DNA from: Roseospira visakhapatnamensis
GTDB lineage: Bacteria > Pseudomonadota > Alphaproteobacteria > Rhodospirillales > Rhodospirillaceae
Direction of reading: 5' to 3'
Assembly: GCF_014197915.1 (NCBI RefSeq)
Contig: NZ_JACIGK010000009.1
Location: 92,027-156,026, forward strand
Length of the DNA stretch: 64,000 nucleotides
Part shown: positions 1-11,890 of the stretch, piece after piece
Layout: every line of letters starts with the position of its first letter
Numbering within the stretch: position 1 is the first letter of the stretch
The notes under the pieces: generated by a model
Database searches by the model: none
What the model saw: the letters and a program-made list of their open reading frames with translations, nothing else
Told to the model about the DNA's origin: nothing
Position numbers and translations under genes: made by a program

Positions 1-698
1 GGCAGGCCATGGACACCTGCACCTGCATGGGCGCCTCGCTGACGCTGGCCCACGGCCTCGCGGCCGCCAAGGGCGAGGCCGACGCCAAGAAGGGCGTGGT
101 GGCGGTGATCGGCGATTCCACCTTCCTGCACATGGGCATGCAGGGGCTGCTGAACCTGGTCTACAACCGCGCCAACGTCACGGTGATGATCCTGGACAAC
201 CGCACCGTCGCCATGACCGGCGGCCAGGAGCATCCGGGCACCGGCTTCGACATCCATGGCGACGAGGCCCCGCGCGTCGACTTCGCCGCCCTGGTCCAGG
301 CCATGGGCGTGAAGCCGGAGCGCGTGCACGCGATCGATCCCTACGACCTGCCGGCGCTGTTCAGCCTGATCCGGACCGAGACCCAGGTGCCCGAGGTCTC
401 GGTGATCATCACCAACCAGCCCTGCGTGCTGACCGACCGCCATGTGCCGCATCCGGCGCTGACGGTGGACGAGGAGGCGTGCACCGGCTGCGGCAGTTGC
501 ATCAACACCGGCTGCCCGGCCATCGAGGTCACCCGGCGCGAGACCACCGTCACCAAGGCCGGGCACAAGAAGGACCTGGCCTTCGTGCGCATCGACAGCG
601 CCTTCTGCACCGGCTGCAACGCCTGCGTGGAGACCTGCGCGCCCGACGCCATCGTCCCCCTGGCCCCCGAGGCCCATCCCCGTCTGCAAAGGGTCTGA
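1..698 (+). CDS. iorA: Indolepyruvate:ferredoxin oxidoreductase alpha subunit, C-terminal part (5' end outside window)
   Basis: Catalyses CoA-dependent oxidative decarboxylation of arylpyruvates with ferredoxin as acceptor. The visible piece holds the end of the thiamine-diphosphate-binding domain (GDSTF, then a conserved NRTVAMTGGQ stretch) followed by two ferredoxin-type [4Fe-4S] motifs, CTGCGSC...CP and CTGCNACVETC. These are the typical end of IorA. The reading frame is open to the left edge (first whole codon at base 3), so the true start lies upstream. The beta subunit starts 4 bases after the stop, so the two subunits form one operon. Identification is firm; only the C-terminal third is present. 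Confidence 0.93.
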   Translation, partial: QAMDTCTCMGASLTLAHGLAAAKGEADAKKGVVAVIGDSTFLHMGMQGLLNLVYNRANVTVMILDNRTVAMTGGQEHPGTGFDIHGDEAPRVDFAALVQAMGVKPERVHAIDPYDLPALFSLIRTETQVPEVSVIITNQPCVLTDRHVPHPALTVDEEACTGCGSCINTGCPAIEVTRRETTVTKAGHKKDLAFVRIDSAFCTGCNACVETCAPDAIVPLAPEAHPRLQRV

Positions 699-702
699 CC
701 CC

Positions 703-1335
703 ATGGCCGCGACCGTGACCAACATCCTGCTGTGCGGCATCGGTGGCCAGGGCGTCCTGACCGCCGCCGAGTTGCTGGCCCGTGGCGCCGTGGCCGTGGG
801 CCATGACGTCAAGAAGACCGAGGTGGCCGGCATGGCCCAGCGCGGCGGCGTGGTGACCTCGCACCTGCGCTTCGGCCCCGAGGTGCTGGCCCCGGCCATT
901 CCCGCCGGGGAGGCCGACATCCTGCTGGGGTTCGAGGCCGCCGAGGCGCTGCGCTGGATCGGCCAGGTGCGCGAGGGCGGCGCCATCGTCGTCAACGCCC
1001 TGCACCTGAAGCCGCCGGTGGTGCACCAGGGCCTGTTCGACTACCCGGACGACCCGATCGGCCTGATGCGCGCCAAGGGGCTGACCGTGCGCACCCTGGA
1101 TGCCCGGGCCATCGCCGAGGATCTGGGCAACCTGAAGCTGGTCAACACCATCATGGTCGGCGCGGTGGCCGACCACCTGCCCCTGGCGCCGGAGACCCTG
1201 CGCACGCAGATCGTGGAAACCTTCCGCGCCCGCAAGCCGGCGCTGGCCGACCTCAACGGCCGGGCCTTCGACGCCGGCCGCGCGGCCGGCGCCGACGCCA
1301 GCGCGCTGGGAGAACCCCAGGTGGTGGCCGGTTAG
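703..1335 (+). CDS. iorB: Indolepyruvate:ferredoxin oxidoreductase beta subunit
   Basis: 210 residues, the usual size of the gamma/beta-type subunit of 2-oxoacid:ferredoxin oxidoreductases. The N-terminal GIGGQGVLTAAELLA stretch and the KKTEVAGMAQRGG motif are diagnostic of the family. It pairs with the upstream alpha subunit to form the arylpyruvate oxidoreductase, which can feed reduced ferredoxin to other cellular reactions. The ATG lies 4 bases after the iorA stop, so translation is probably coupled. Its stop at 1335 overlaps by 4 bases the convergent ynjD-like gene. Confidence 0.93.
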   Translation: MAATVTNILLCGIGGQGVLTAAELLARGAVAVGHDVKKTEVAGMAQRGGVVTSHLRFGPEVLAPAIPAGEADILLGFEAAEALRWIGQVREGGAIVVNALHLKPPVVHQGLFDYPDDPIGLMRAKGLTVRTLDARAIAEDLGNLKLVNTIMVGAVADHLPLAPETLRTQIVETFRARKPALADLNGRAFDAGRAAGADASALGEPQVVAG

Positions 1336-1952
1336 GCCAACCGCACCACCGTCCCTTGCGCGTCCTCCGGGTCGTGGGTGACCAGCAGGGTCGGCAGCCC
1401 GCGCGCGGCGATATGGTCGAACACGAAGGCCCGCACCCGCGCCCGCAGCGCCACGTCCAGGCGCGCGAACGGCTCGTCCAGCAGCAGCGCACGCGGCTCG
1501 GCCAGCAGCACCCGCATGAGGGCCGCGCGCGCCGCCTGTCCGCCCGACAGGGTGGCGGGATCACGGGTCTCGAACCCCGCCATGTCCGCCTCCGCCAGGG
1601 CCGCCGCGACACGGGCGCGGCGCTGCCGGCGCGGCACGCCGCGCGGGATGCCGAAGGCCAGGTTCTCGCCCACCGACAGATGCGGAAACAGCAAGGGGTC
1701 CTGGAACAGCAGGCCCAGGCGTCGCCGTTCCGCCGGCACCCCGGTCAGATCGCGGCCGTCCAGCCGCACCCGGCCCCCGGCCCGGAACGCCGGATCCAGC
1801 GCGCCGGACACGAAGGCCAGCAGGGTGGACTTGCCGGACCCGCTGGACCCCATGACGGTGACCACCTCGCCCGCCGCGACGGACAGATCCAGCGGCCCCA
1901 GCAGGCGCCGGCTTGCCAGCGACAGCGTCACCCGCTCCAACGCCAGGCTCAT
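1332..1952 (-). CDS. ynjD: ABC transporter ATP-binding protein, YnjD type
   Basis: 206-residue nucleotide-binding subunit of an importer. Walker A is GSSGSGKST near residue 35, the signature motif is LSGGQAARAALMR, and Walker B is LLLDEPFARLD; all are intact. Its ATG overlaps the permease stop (ATGA), so it is translated from the same mRNA. The pair resembles E. coli ynjC/ynjD more than thiP/thiQ. The substrate is not established for this family. No substrate-binding protein gene is next to it in the window. Confidence 0.85.
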   Translation of the reverse strand: MSLALERVTLSLASRRLLGPLDLSVAAGEVVTVMGSSGSGKSTLLAFVSGALDPAFRAGGRVRLDGRDLTGVPAERRRLGLLFQDPLLFPHLSVGENLAFGIPRGVPRRQRRARVAAALAEADMAGFETRDPATLSGGQAARAALMRVLLAEPRALLLDEPFARLDVALRARVRAFVFDHIAARGLPTLLVTHDPEDAQGTVVRLA

Positions 1953-3712
1953 CGTCCGTCCTCCGCCGCGCGCATCCCGCGCCGATCCCGGTGCAGCCAG
2001 GCGGGCACGGCCAGCGCCAGCGCGAACCCCAGCAGCGGCAGCGCCGCCTGCAGGAACACATGCACGCCGATGATCCGCCGGTCGCCGCCGGCGGCCAGGG
2101 CCACGGCCTCGGTCGTCAGGGTGGGGTGCACGCCGGCCCCTAGGAACAGGGTCGGCAGGTACTGGGCCACGCTGACGGCGAAGCCCACGGCCGCCGCGAA
2201 CAGCACGGGGCGCAGCAGCAGGGGCAGGGTGACCCGCCAGAACACGCGCCCGGGACCCGCGCCCAGACCGGCCGCCACGCGGCCCCAGCGCGGGTCCAGC
2301 CGCCGCCAGGGGCCGGCCAGGGTGAGAAACACATAGGGCAGCACGAACAGCAGGTGACCCGTGGTCACGGCCGCCCAGGTGCCGTCCAGGCCGGCCAGCG
2401 TGGCCGCCACCGTCACCCCGTACAGAAACCCCACCTGCGGCACCAGCAGGGGGAGATAGAGGATCCCCCCGGCCAGGCGCGCCCGATCGGCCGCCGGGCG
2501 TCGCGGGGCCTCCAGGACGCCCGCCGCCAGCACCACCGCCAGCGCGGTGGCCGCCAGCCCCACCGTGACCGTCGTCCCCAGGGGCCAGGCCACGTCCCCC
2601 AGGTGGCGCGTCCAGGTTTCCAGGGACAGGGCCGACGGCCAGGCGGCCGGCCAGAACCACGTGCCGGCGATGCTCCAGAGCGCCATGGCCAGCACCGCCC
2701 CGGCGGTCAGCAGGGCCACCGGCAGCGCCGCCGCCAGGGCGCCCCAGACACCAAGCCGCCTTTCCCAATCTCTCGCCCCCGGTCCCGCGCTTAGCCAGGG
2801 GCGCGCCAGCCGCGCCACGACCGCCTCGCCCCCCCGCGCCACGCCCATCACGGCGATCACCAGCAGCGTCTGAAGCACCGCACCGGCCGCCCCCTGCCCG
2901 CGGATCGCGGCCTCCGGATCGCTCAGCCAGCCGACCACCGCCACGGCCAGGGGCGGCGGCGTGGTGGGCGCCAGCACCAAGGCCACGTCGACCACCGACA
3001 GCCCATAGGCGAGCACCGCATAGACCGGCAGGCGGATCAGCGGCCACACCCGGGGCAGCACCACCCGCCCCCAGGCCGCCAGCGGCCCATGCCCCAGACC
3101 CCGCGCGACCCGCACGGCGCGGTCGGCGTCCACCTGCGGCAGCGCCGCCAGCAGCATCAGGACCAGATAGGGCGTCTCCTTGACCACCAGGGCCAGCACG
3201 GCGGCCAGCCCCCAGGGGTCGGGGGCCGTCGCCACGTCCGGCGGCAGCGTCCAGCCGGTGGCCCAGGGCGACAGCAGCCGCGCGATCCACCCCGACGGCG
3301 CCAGCAGGAAGGCCAGCCCCAGGGCCACCGCCACATGCGGTACCGCCAGCAGCGGCGCCAGCGCGCGGCGGCTCCAGGCCATGACGGGCGTGCCCCGGGC
3401 CCCGGCGACGATCAGCAGCGCCAGCCCCAGCGACAGCGCCGTGGACAGCACCCCGACGCGCAGCGACACCCCCACCGACGCACCCAGGCCGGGCGTCCCG
3501 AGGAGGTCACGCCACGGCGTCGTATCGAGCGAGCCCAGGGGGGCTTGCGTGCCCCCCGGCATCAGCCCTAAGGAGGGTAGGATGGTCCCCAGGACCCCGG
3601 CCAGGACCGGCGCCAGAAACAGGACCAGGGTGAAGACCCGGGCCAGGGCGGGCAGGTGTCGGGCCATGAGGCGGTCGGGTCCAGTGGCGGCGCGCGACCC
3701 GGCGGGAGCCAT
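1949..3712 (-). CDS. ynjC: ABC transporter permease with two fused binding-protein-dependent transport domains, YnjC type
   Basis: 587 residues with about 12 hydrophobic segments arranged as two permease halves. Each half carries an EAA-like cytoplasmic loop (around RVARGLGHGP and RVAAGLGAGPG). Stretches such as LAFLLAPSGWIARLLSPW and the AAGGDRR region near the C-terminus match what I recall of YnjC. The protein should form the membrane channel for the ATPase encoded directly downstream. The start at 3712 is the longest option; an ATG at 3667 (MARHLPALARV) would remove 15 residues, and neither has a clear Shine-Dalgarno sequence. YnjC in E. coli comes with a periplasmic protein YnjB, which is missing here. 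Confidence 0.82.
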   Translation of the reverse strand: MAPAGSRAATGPDRLMARHLPALARVFTLVLFLAPVLAGVLGTILPSLGLMPGGTQAPLGSLDTTPWRDLLGTPGLGASVGVSLRVGVLSTALSLGLALLIVAGARGTPVMAWSRRALAPLLAVPHVAVALGLAFLLAPSGWIARLLSPWATGWTLPPDVATAPDPWGLAAVLALVVKETPYLVLMLLAALPQVDADRAVRVARGLGHGPLAAWGRVVLPRVWPLIRLPVYAVLAYGLSVVDVALVLAPTTPPPLAVAVVGWLSDPEAAIRGQGAAGAVLQTLLVIAVMGVARGGEAVVARLARPWLSAGPGARDWERRLGVWGALAAALPVALLTAGAVLAMALWSIAGTWFWPAAWPSALSLETWTRHLGDVAWPLGTTVTVGLAATALAVVLAAGVLEAPRRPAADRARLAGGILYLPLLVPQVGFLYGVTVAATLAGLDGTWAAVTTGHLLFVLPYVFLTLAGPWRRLDPRWGRVAAGLGAGPGRVFWRVTLPLLLRPVLFAAAVGFAVSVAQYLPTLFLGAGVHPTLTTEAVALAAGGDRRIIGVHVFLQAALPLLGFALALAVPAWLHRDRRGMRAAEDGR

Positions 3713-3824
3713 GCCGGGGGCGTGTGGGCGGGGACTCCCCGAACGCGGCGCGCGCGCCCATATGGACCGTGACGCGCGGAGCCGGTATGGCAGGAGGGCC
3801 GCGCCCTTTCAGGGAGAGTCGTTC

Positions 3825-4403
3825 ATGACCCTAGTGGAGCGCCTGCGGGTCCGAGAGTCCACCTCCGCCAAGTATCTGGTGGACCCGGGCCCGTCCGACG
3901 ATGACATCCACGCCGTGCTGGCGGCGGCCGTGGCGGTCCCCGAGCACGGAGCGGTCCGCCCCTGGCGCTTCCTGGTGCTGCGCGAGGAGGGCCAGCGCCG
4001 CCTCAGCACCGTGTTCGTGGACGACCTGCTGCGCGACCAGCCGGACGCCGACGCGGCGGCCATCGCCAAGCGGCGGGCGGCGCCGCTGCGGTCGCCGCTG
4101 CTGATCGTGGTGGCCGCCGAGATCCGCGACGACCACCCCAAGGCCCCCCCCGTCGAGCAGGTGGTCAGCGCCGGACTGGCCGCCTATGTGATTCAGGCCT
4201 GCTTCGCCGACATGGGCTATGGCGCGGTCTGGGTCACCGGCCCGCCGGCCTACAGCGATCATGTGAAGGACTCCCTGGGGCTCGCGCCCAAGGACGCCAT
4301 CGTCGGCTTCATCCATGTGGGCACGCGCGGGGCGGACGCCCCGCCCGGCCCCAAGCGCCGGCCCGACCCGGCCAACCATGTGCGGGTCTGGCCCGGTGAC
4401 TGA
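3825..4403 (+). CDS. Nitroreductase family protein (YdjA-like)
   Basis: 192 residues. The order of motifs, an early VRESTSAKYLVDPGP segment, VPEHGAVRPWRFLV in the FMN-binding region and GLAAYVIQACFADMGYGAVWVTGP in the dimer core, fits the small FMN-dependent nitroreductase family and especially YdjA-like members. Substrate unknown. The ATG at 3825 is preceded by AGGGAG at a good distance, which favours it over the long open frame upstream. The following gene starts with a GTG overlapping the stop region, so the two are probably co-translated. Confidence 0.85.
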   Translation: MTLVERLRVRESTSAKYLVDPGPSDDDIHAVLAAAVAVPEHGAVRPWRFLVLREEGQRRLSTVFVDDLLRDQPDADAAAIAKRRAAPLRSPLLIVVAAEIRDDHPKAPPVEQVVSAGLAAYVIQACFADMGYGAVWVTGPPAYSDHVKDSLGLAPKDAIVGFIHVGTRGADAPPGPKRRPDPANHVRVWPGD

Positions 4404-4899
4404 CGCCCTTTCCGCCATCCGGACCCCGCCCGCGCCGAGGGACACGGCCGTGCCGCCGGTCAACGGCTGCTTCCTGGACCGCCTGATGCTGATCGCCGCC
4501 GATCACGGCCAGCCGCCGGTGGATGCCCTCGGCCGCGCCGTGCTGGCCGACGCCCACGGCGTGCGGGGCGATGGGTTCGCGGTGACCACGGTGTTGGCGG
4601 TGGCCGCCGACCTGGGGCTGGCGGCGGATCACCGGCGCCTGGACTGGTCCCGCCTGCCCACGCTGTCCCGGCATCTGCCGGCGCTGCTGATCTTCCGGGA
4701 TGGCGCCACCGCCATCCTGGACGGCCTGGAGCCGGGGACGACCGAGGATGCCGACGCCGGGCCGGCTCAGGTGCTGCTGCGCGACGAGGGCCAGGGCGAC
4801 GCGCCGCTGGCCCTGGGGCGGGACGATCTGGCGTTGTTCTGGGCGGGAGACGTGATCGTTCCCGCGGCGCTCAACCCTCGGCTGGTGGACGACCGGTGA
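4396..4899 (+). CDS. Stand-alone peptidase C39-like domain protein (type I secretion ABC transporter N-domain type)
   Basis: 167 residues from a GTG that overlaps the end of the nitroreductase gene. The pattern CFLDRLMLIAADHGQPP, then a helix pair, then RLPTLSRHLPALLIF and a C-terminal FWAGDVIV segment is that of the C39-like domain at the N-terminus of HlyB/LapB-type exporters. The catalytic cysteine motif of true C39 peptidases is not seen. No transmembrane or ATPase part follows: the frame stops at 4899 and the next gene is convergent. It is either a truncated exporter or a small domain protein used on its own. The assignment is by fold pattern and is moderately certain. Confidence 0.6.
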   Translation: MTDALSAIRTPPAPRDTAVPPVNGCFLDRLMLIAADHGQPPVDALGRAVLADAHGVRGDGFAVTTVLAVAADLGLAADHRRLDWSRLPTLSRHLPALLIFRDGATAILDGLEPGTTEDADAGPAQVLLRDEGQGDAPLALGRDDLALFWAGDVIVPAALNPRLVDDR

Positions 4900-5019
4900 T
4901 GGCATGCCCGTCGAGGCCGGCCCCGCCCCCGCCGGTCCCCTGGACCGGTTGAGCGGTCCGGCCGGCGTCCTGGCCCAGGGGTATCCCCGAACGTCCCCGA
5001 ACATCCATCACGACCCCGA

Positions 5020-5047
5020 AAAGACGGGGGCGCCCGCAGGCGCCCCC
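5020..5047 (-). terminator. Rho-independent terminator of the nifHDK-fixX operon
   Basis: A perfect 9-bp stem (GGGGGCGCC / GGCGCCCCC, positions 5026-5034 and 5039-5047) with a CGCA loop. On the minus strand it is followed by GTCTTTT. It lies 31 bases past the fixX stop and has the right polarity to end the operon. Confidence 0.75.
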
Positions 5048-5078
5048 AAATCGCGATCCGTCCGGTCGGACGGCCGGC

Positions 5079-5375
5079 TCAGCCGAACTTGAACTGAATG
5101 CCGTAGCCGCCGCGCGGGTAGTTCCAGTCCAGGTCTCCGCTGCCGGCGGTCAGCACCCGGCAGGTCCCACACTCCATGCAGCCATCGGGGATCACCTCGA
5201 CGGTGCCGTCATCGGCCTTCTGGTAGCACCCGGCCGGGCACACGTTGACCAGGGTCAGGAGCGTTTCCGACGGAACGGTGTGGGGCGCGATGCAGACGTG
5301 AGGATTGCCCTCGTCCACCTTGTAGCGGTTCTGGAAGAGCTTGTCCTCGACCTTCACCGAAATGTTCTCGGGCAT
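5079..5375 (-). CDS. fixX: Ferredoxin-like protein FixX
   Basis: 98 residues. The C-terminal half carries the cysteine pattern of FixX: NVCPAGCY followed by [11 protein letters not shown], and the sequence ends in [13 protein letters not shown], typical of FixX and of the ETF-quinone oxidoreductase iron-sulphur domain. It accepts electrons from FixC in the FixABCX bifurcating complex that supplies low-potential electrons for nitrogenase. The ATG at 5375 follows GGAGAGGG. It sits 91 bases after nifK in the same direction and before a terminator, so it is the last gene of the nifHDK transcript. fixABC lie near 43.5-46.9 kb, an uncommon separation. Confidence 0.9.
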   Translation of the reverse strand: MPENISVKVEDKLFQNRYKVDEGNPHVCIAPHTVPSETLLTLVNVCPAGCYQKADDGTVEVIPDGCMECGTCRVLTAGSGDLDWNYPRGGYGIQFKFG

Positions 5376-5466
5376 GATCCCTCTCCTGTGCGTTTTCGTG
5401 CGACCGACCTTACCGGAAAACACCGGGCCGACGCGACCGAACCGGACGTCCGGTCGCCCCACGACC

Positions 5467-7002
5467 CTAGCGGGTCAGATCGTAGCTGATCCCCGTTTCT
5501 TCGGTCTCCCGGTCCACCTTGTCAAGCACCGCGTCCAGCACGGTGACCAAAACCCGCAAGCCGCCTTGATATCCAAGGGTTGGGAAGCGGTGGTGATGGT
5601 GCCGGTCAAAGATGGGAAAGGTCAGCCGAATCAGGGGGACTCCCAGGTCCTGCTGAAGGAACTTGCCGTGCGAGCTGCCGATCACGAACTCGGCCGGCTC
5701 GGTGGCCAGCAGCGAGCGCAGGTGCCACAGGTCCTTGCGCGCCCACACCTGGGTGTCCTTGCCGAACGGCGACGTGGCCAGCAGGGCCTTCATCTTCTCT
5801 TCCCAGGCCGGACCGCCGTTGGTGGACAGGCAGTGCACCGGCTCCACCCCCAGCTCCAGCAGGAAGGCGGTCATGCCGTGGACGAAGTCCGGATCGCCGA
5901 ACACCGCCATGGTGCGGCCGTGCAACCAGGCCTGGCTGTCGGCCATGGCGTCCACCAGGCGCCCGCGCTCCAGTTCCAGGGCCTCGGGGATGGCCTGGCC
6001 GGTCATCGCCGAGACCGCCATCAGGAACCGGTCGGTGCCGCCGACGCCCATGGGATAGTGCAGCGCCTCGGTCTGCTGGCCGGTGTCGGCGATCATCTCC
6101 AGGGTCTTCTCGCTGCACCACTGTTGCAGGGAGACGGTGCCCTTGGCATCGCGCGCGGCCTTCAGGTCCTCCACCGTGGTGCCGCCGGCGTACATCTGGA
6201 AGTCGCCGTTGGTCGGCGTGTCGAACACGTCGGAGACGTCGCAGATCAGCCGGTGCTCCACCCCCATCAGGTCCAGCATGCGGGTGATCTCGCGGTTGTT
6301 GGCCACCGCGAAGCCGTCGAAGCCGGGGATGATGTTGACCGAGCCGTCCGGGGTGGGGTCCCCCTCCATCGACTCCCAGACGTTGGCGACGATGGCCTTG
6401 ACCATGACGTCGAAGCCGTTCACGTGGCTGCCGACGAAGGCCGGGGTGTGGGCGAAGGGCACCGGGAAGTCCTGGGGGACGGAGCCCTTGTCCTTGGCCT
6501 GGATGACGAAGGAGTTGAGGTCGTCGCCGATCACCTCGGCCATGCAGGTGGTGGAGATGGCGATCATCTTCGGATCATAGAGGGCATGGGCGTTGGCCAG
6601 CCCGTCCACCAGGTTGGTGAGGCCCCCGAACACGGCGGCGTCCTCGGTCATGGAGGTGGACACCGCCGAGGCCGGTTCCTTGAAGTGGCGCGCCAGATGC
6701 GACCGGTAGTAGGCCACGCAGCCCTGCGAGCCATGCACCATGGACAGGCAGCCGTCGAAGCCGGCGGCGGCGAACACGGCGCCCAGGGGCTGGCAGGCCT
6801 TGGCCGGATTGACGACCAGCGCCTTGCGGTCGAGGTTCTTCTCCCGGTACGCCCAACCCTTGGTCCAGTCGGCGACCTCCTGGACCTTGTCGGGGGGATG
6901 CGGGCACTCGAAGGTCTCCCGCTTGGCCTCGAACATGGCCTCGTATTCCGGCTCCTTGAACAGACTGGCGTGGTCGAGCACGCGCTCGGCGGACTGTGGC
7001 AT
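5467..7002 (-). CDS. nifK: Nitrogenase MoFe protein beta subunit
   Basis: 511 residues, normal NifK length. The P-cluster cysteines are at 70 ([11 protein letters not shown]), 95 ([13 protein letters not shown]) and 153 ([13 protein letters not shown]), the same spacing as in Azotobacter NifK. The protein pairs with NifD in the cytoplasmic alpha2beta2 tetramer. The ATG at 7002 is preceded by GGGGAG. It is third in the nifH-nifD-nifK-fixX operon, with a 142-bp gap behind nifD. The start at 7002 is preferred over a longer open frame that extends upstream with GC-rich low-complexity sequence. Confidence 0.98.
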   Translation of the reverse strand: MPQSAERVLDHASLFKEPEYEAMFEAKRETFECPHPPDKVQEVADWTKGWAYREKNLDRKALVVNPAKACQPLGAVFAAAGFDGCLSMVHGSQGCVAYYRSHLARHFKEPASAVSTSMTEDAAVFGGLTNLVDGLANAHALYDPKMIAISTTCMAEVIGDDLNSFVIQAKDKGSVPQDFPVPFAHTPAFVGSHVNGFDVMVKAIVANVWESMEGDPTPDGSVNIIPGFDGFAVANNREITRMLDLMGVEHRLICDVSDVFDTPTNGDFQMYAGGTTVEDLKAARDAKGTVSLQQWCSEKTLEMIADTGQQTEALHYPMGVGGTDRFLMAVSAMTGQAIPEALELERGRLVDAMADSQAWLHGRTMAVFGDPDFVHGMTAFLLELGVEPVHCLSTNGGPAWEEKMKALLATSPFGKDTQVWARKDLWHLRSLLATEPAEFVIGSSHGKFLQQDLGVPLIRLTFPIFDRHHHHRFPTLGYQGGLRVLVTVLDAVLDKVDRETEETGISYDLTR

Positions 7003-7144
7003 GGGTCGATCTCCCCTCGTTTTCCCGGCCGGCGCGGGCGCCATCCCGGACCGGTCGGCCGGCGCGACCGCGCCGGCGCCGCGCGCGGCGGCGGAGCCCC
7101 GATGTCCCGGCCGGACCGGGACGAGGGGCGATGATGTCACGGAC

Positions 7145-8614
7145 TCAGGAGGCGGCGGCCTCGGCCCAGGGTGTCTTCATCAGGCTCCACACCGGGCTGT
7201 TGATGGCCATGTCCATGTCGCGGGCGAACACCGCGAAGCCGTCGTAGCCGTGATAGGGGCCGGAGTAGTCCCAGGAGTGCATCTGCCGGAACGGCACGCC
7301 CATCTTCTGCACGGCGTACTTCTCCTTGATGCCGGAGCCGACCAGATCGGGGCGCATCTTCTGGATGAAGGCGTCCAGTTCGTAGCCGGTCACGTCGTCG
7401 TAGATCACCGTGCCGTCCTTCACGTACTTGCCGGTCCGCTTGTAGTCGTCGCCGTGCCCGAACTCGTAGCCGGTGCCGACCACGTCCATGCCCAGGTCCT
7501 CATAGGCCGGGATGACGTGACGCGGGCGCAGGCCGCCCACGTAGAGCATCACCGTCTTGCCCTCCAGGCGGGGCTTGTACTTGGCCAGCACGGCGTCCAT
7601 CGCCGCCTGGTACTTGGCGATGACCGCCTCGGCCTTTTGCTGAATGGACTCGTCGAACCGGGCGGCGATCTCGCGCAGCGACGCGGCGATCTTGGTCGGA
7701 CCGAAGAAGTTGAACTCCATCCAGGGCACGCCGTGGGTCTCTTCCATGTAGCGGCAGATGTAGTTCATGGACCGGTAGCAGTGGACGAGGTTCAGCTTGG
7801 ACATGGGGGCCTGCTCGATCTCGGCGAGCGTGCAGTCGCCCGACCACATGGCCACCACCCGCAGGCCCATTTCCTCCAGCAGGCGCCGCGATGCCCAGGC
7901 GTCGCCGCCGATGTTGTAGTCGCCGATCACCGCCACGTCGTACTCGGTGGCGCCCTCGGTGCGGGCGTTGTCCTTCAGCACCCAGTCGCGGATGGTGTCG
8001 TTGGCGATGTGATGGCCCAGCGACTGGGACACGCCCCGGAAGCCCTCGCAACGCACCGGCACGATGGTCTTGCCGATGGCCTCGGCCTTCTTGCGGGCCA
8101 CCGCCTCGATATCGTCGCCGATCAGGCCGATGGGGCATTCGGACTGAATGGTCATGCCCTTGCTGAGCGGGAACAGGCCCTCGGCCTCGTCGATCAGGAT
8201 GCCCAGCTTCTTGTCACCGCCGAAGACGATGTCCTTTTCCTGGAAGTCGGAGGTGATCTGCATGGTCACGAAGCGGTCGACGCCGGTGGTGCCGGTGTAG
8301 TAGTTGCGGCGCTGAGCCCAGGAATAGTGCCCGCAGCCCACCGGGCCGTGCGAGATGTGCACCATGTCCTTGACCGGCCCCCACACCACGCCCTTGGAAC
8401 CGGCGTAGGCACAGCCCCGGATGGTCATGACGCCGGGGATGGACTTGACGTTCGACTTGGCGCCGCAGCTTGGGGCGTCCTCGCCCTCGGCGGTGCGGGC
8501 GACGGTCAGGTGCTTGGCGCGGCGCTTGGCCGCCTTGGCGGGATAGGCGGCCAGGACCTCGGCGATCATGGCTTCGCCGGAGGTGGGGCCATCGGCATTG
8601 TCCAGGGGAGTCAT
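7145..8614 (-). CDS. nifD: Nitrogenase MoFe protein alpha subunit
   Basis: 489 residues. P-cluster ligands are Cys68 (TIRGCAYAG), Cys94 ([10 protein letters not shown]) and Cys160 ([11 protein letters not shown]). FeMo-cofactor ligands are Cys279 ([10 protein letters not shown]) and His446 ([12 protein letters not shown]). The substrate-channel histidine pair is present in SLGHHIAND. All residues expected of a working molybdenum enzyme are there. The ATG at 8614 follows a GGAGGACCCC ribosome site. Second gene of the nifHDK-fixX operon. Confidence 0.98.
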   Translation of the reverse strand: MTPLDNADGPTSGEAMIAEVLAAYPAKAAKRRAKHLTVARTAEGEDAPSCGAKSNVKSIPGVMTIRGCAYAGSKGVVWGPVKDMVHISHGPVGCGHYSWAQRRNYYTGTTGVDRFVTMQITSDFQEKDIVFGGDKKLGILIDEAEGLFPLSKGMTIQSECPIGLIGDDIEAVARKKAEAIGKTIVPVRCEGFRGVSQSLGHHIANDTIRDWVLKDNARTEGATEYDVAVIGDYNIGGDAWASRRLLEEMGLRVVAMWSGDCTLAEIEQAPMSKLNLVHCYRSMNYICRYMEETHGVPWMEFNFFGPTKIAASLREIAARFDESIQQKAEAVIAKYQAAMDAVLAKYKPRLEGKTVMLYVGGLRPRHVIPAYEDLGMDVVGTGYEFGHGDDYKRTGKYVKDGTVIYDDVTGYELDAFIQKMRPDLVGSGIKEKYAVQKMGVPFRQMHSWDYSGPYHGYDGFAVFARDMDMAINSPVWSLMKTPWAEAAAS

Positions 8615-8732
8615 GGGGTCCTCCGTGGAGACGACAGAGTGAGACGGACGGCTCTCGTGGCGGCGGACACGGCGCGCGGGGATGGGGTTGGCCCAGCCGA
8701 CGCGCGCCCCATCCGGAGACGACGCGGCGGCG

Positions 8733-10814
<2,082 letters not shown>

Positions 10815-10818
<4 letters not shown>

Positions 10819-11795
10819 AAACCGATGCCCCCCACCCGTTCCACGCCCGCGCGGTCCTGGAGGACCGGGCGCTGGGCGCCTACCTGGGCCTGGCGGTCGG
10901 CGACGCCCTGGGCGCCACGGTGGAGTTCATGACCAGGGGCGAGATCGCCCACCAGCACGGCGTGCACGACCGCCTGATCGGCGGGGGATGGCTGCGCCTG
11001 AAGCCGGGCCAGGTGACCGACGACACCGAGATGGCGCTGGCGCTGGGCCGGGCGCTCATCGACGCCGGCGGGTTCGACGCCGTGACGGTGGCCGAGGCGT
11101 TCGCCGCCTGGCTGAAAGGCGGCCCGGTGGACGTGGGCAACACGGTCCGCCGGGGTATCCGCCGCTATCTCGCCAAGGGCACCACCGAGGCCCCCTACAA
11201 TCCCGGCGACGGCGGCAATGGCGCCGCCATGCGGCTGGTGCCGCTGGCCCTCGCCACCCTGGGGACGCCGGACGACCGCATCGCGGCCTGGACCCTGGGT
11301 CAGGCGCGCATCACGCACCACATGGACCGCTCGGACGCCGCCTGCGTGGCGCTGGTGCGCATGGTGCACGCGGCCCTGCGCGGTGACCGCCAGGGCGGCG
11401 TGCGGGCCGAGGCGGACCGCCTGATCGCCGCCCACCCGACGTTCCGGTACAGCCCCTATCGGGGGCACAGCTCGGCCTACATCGTCGATACCATGCAGAC
11501 GGTCCTGCACCACTACTTCAGCACCGAGGGCTTCCGCGCCTGCGTGGTGGCCACCGTCAACCAGGGGGGCGACGCCGACACCACGGGGGCCATCGCCGGC
11601 ATGCTGGCCGGCGCCACCCATGGCGTGCACGCGATTCCGTCGGCATGGCTGGGCCGGCTGGACCGCACGGTCCGCCGGGAGATCCGCGCCCAGGTGCGCG
11701 CCCTGCTGGATCTGGCGGAGGTCGGGGCCGCGATCGGGTCCGAGGGCGGGGTGGACCGGGAGAGGGAAAACGGGTGCGCGCGGAAACACCCGTGA
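10815..11795 (+). CDS. draG: ADP-ribosyl-[dinitrogen reductase] glycohydrolase
   Basis: 326 residues. It removes ADP-ribose from NifH and so reactivates nitrogenase; it needs two Mn2+ ions. Metal-site motifs of the ADP-ribosylglycohydrolase family are visible: GLAVGDALGATVEFM, TDDTEMALALGR and, near the C-terminus, NQGGDADTTGAIAG. The ATG overlaps the draT stop (ATGA), so the pair is translationally coupled. It is about 30 residues longer than the R. rubrum protein as I recall it, owing to a charged C-terminal tail after the catalytic fold. Confidence 0.95.
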
Positions 11796-11890
11796 GGACC
11801 CAAAAAAGACCCCAGGGGGGCCCTTGTGGGGCCGCCGCTGGGGCGAGAAGAAGAAAGTCATGAAAGTCGGTGGAGGGGGGTGGGCGCGGG

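Noticed and set aside
11796..11890. Terminator after draG
   Set aside because: G/C runs can pair in several ways but none gives a clean stem with a T-run.
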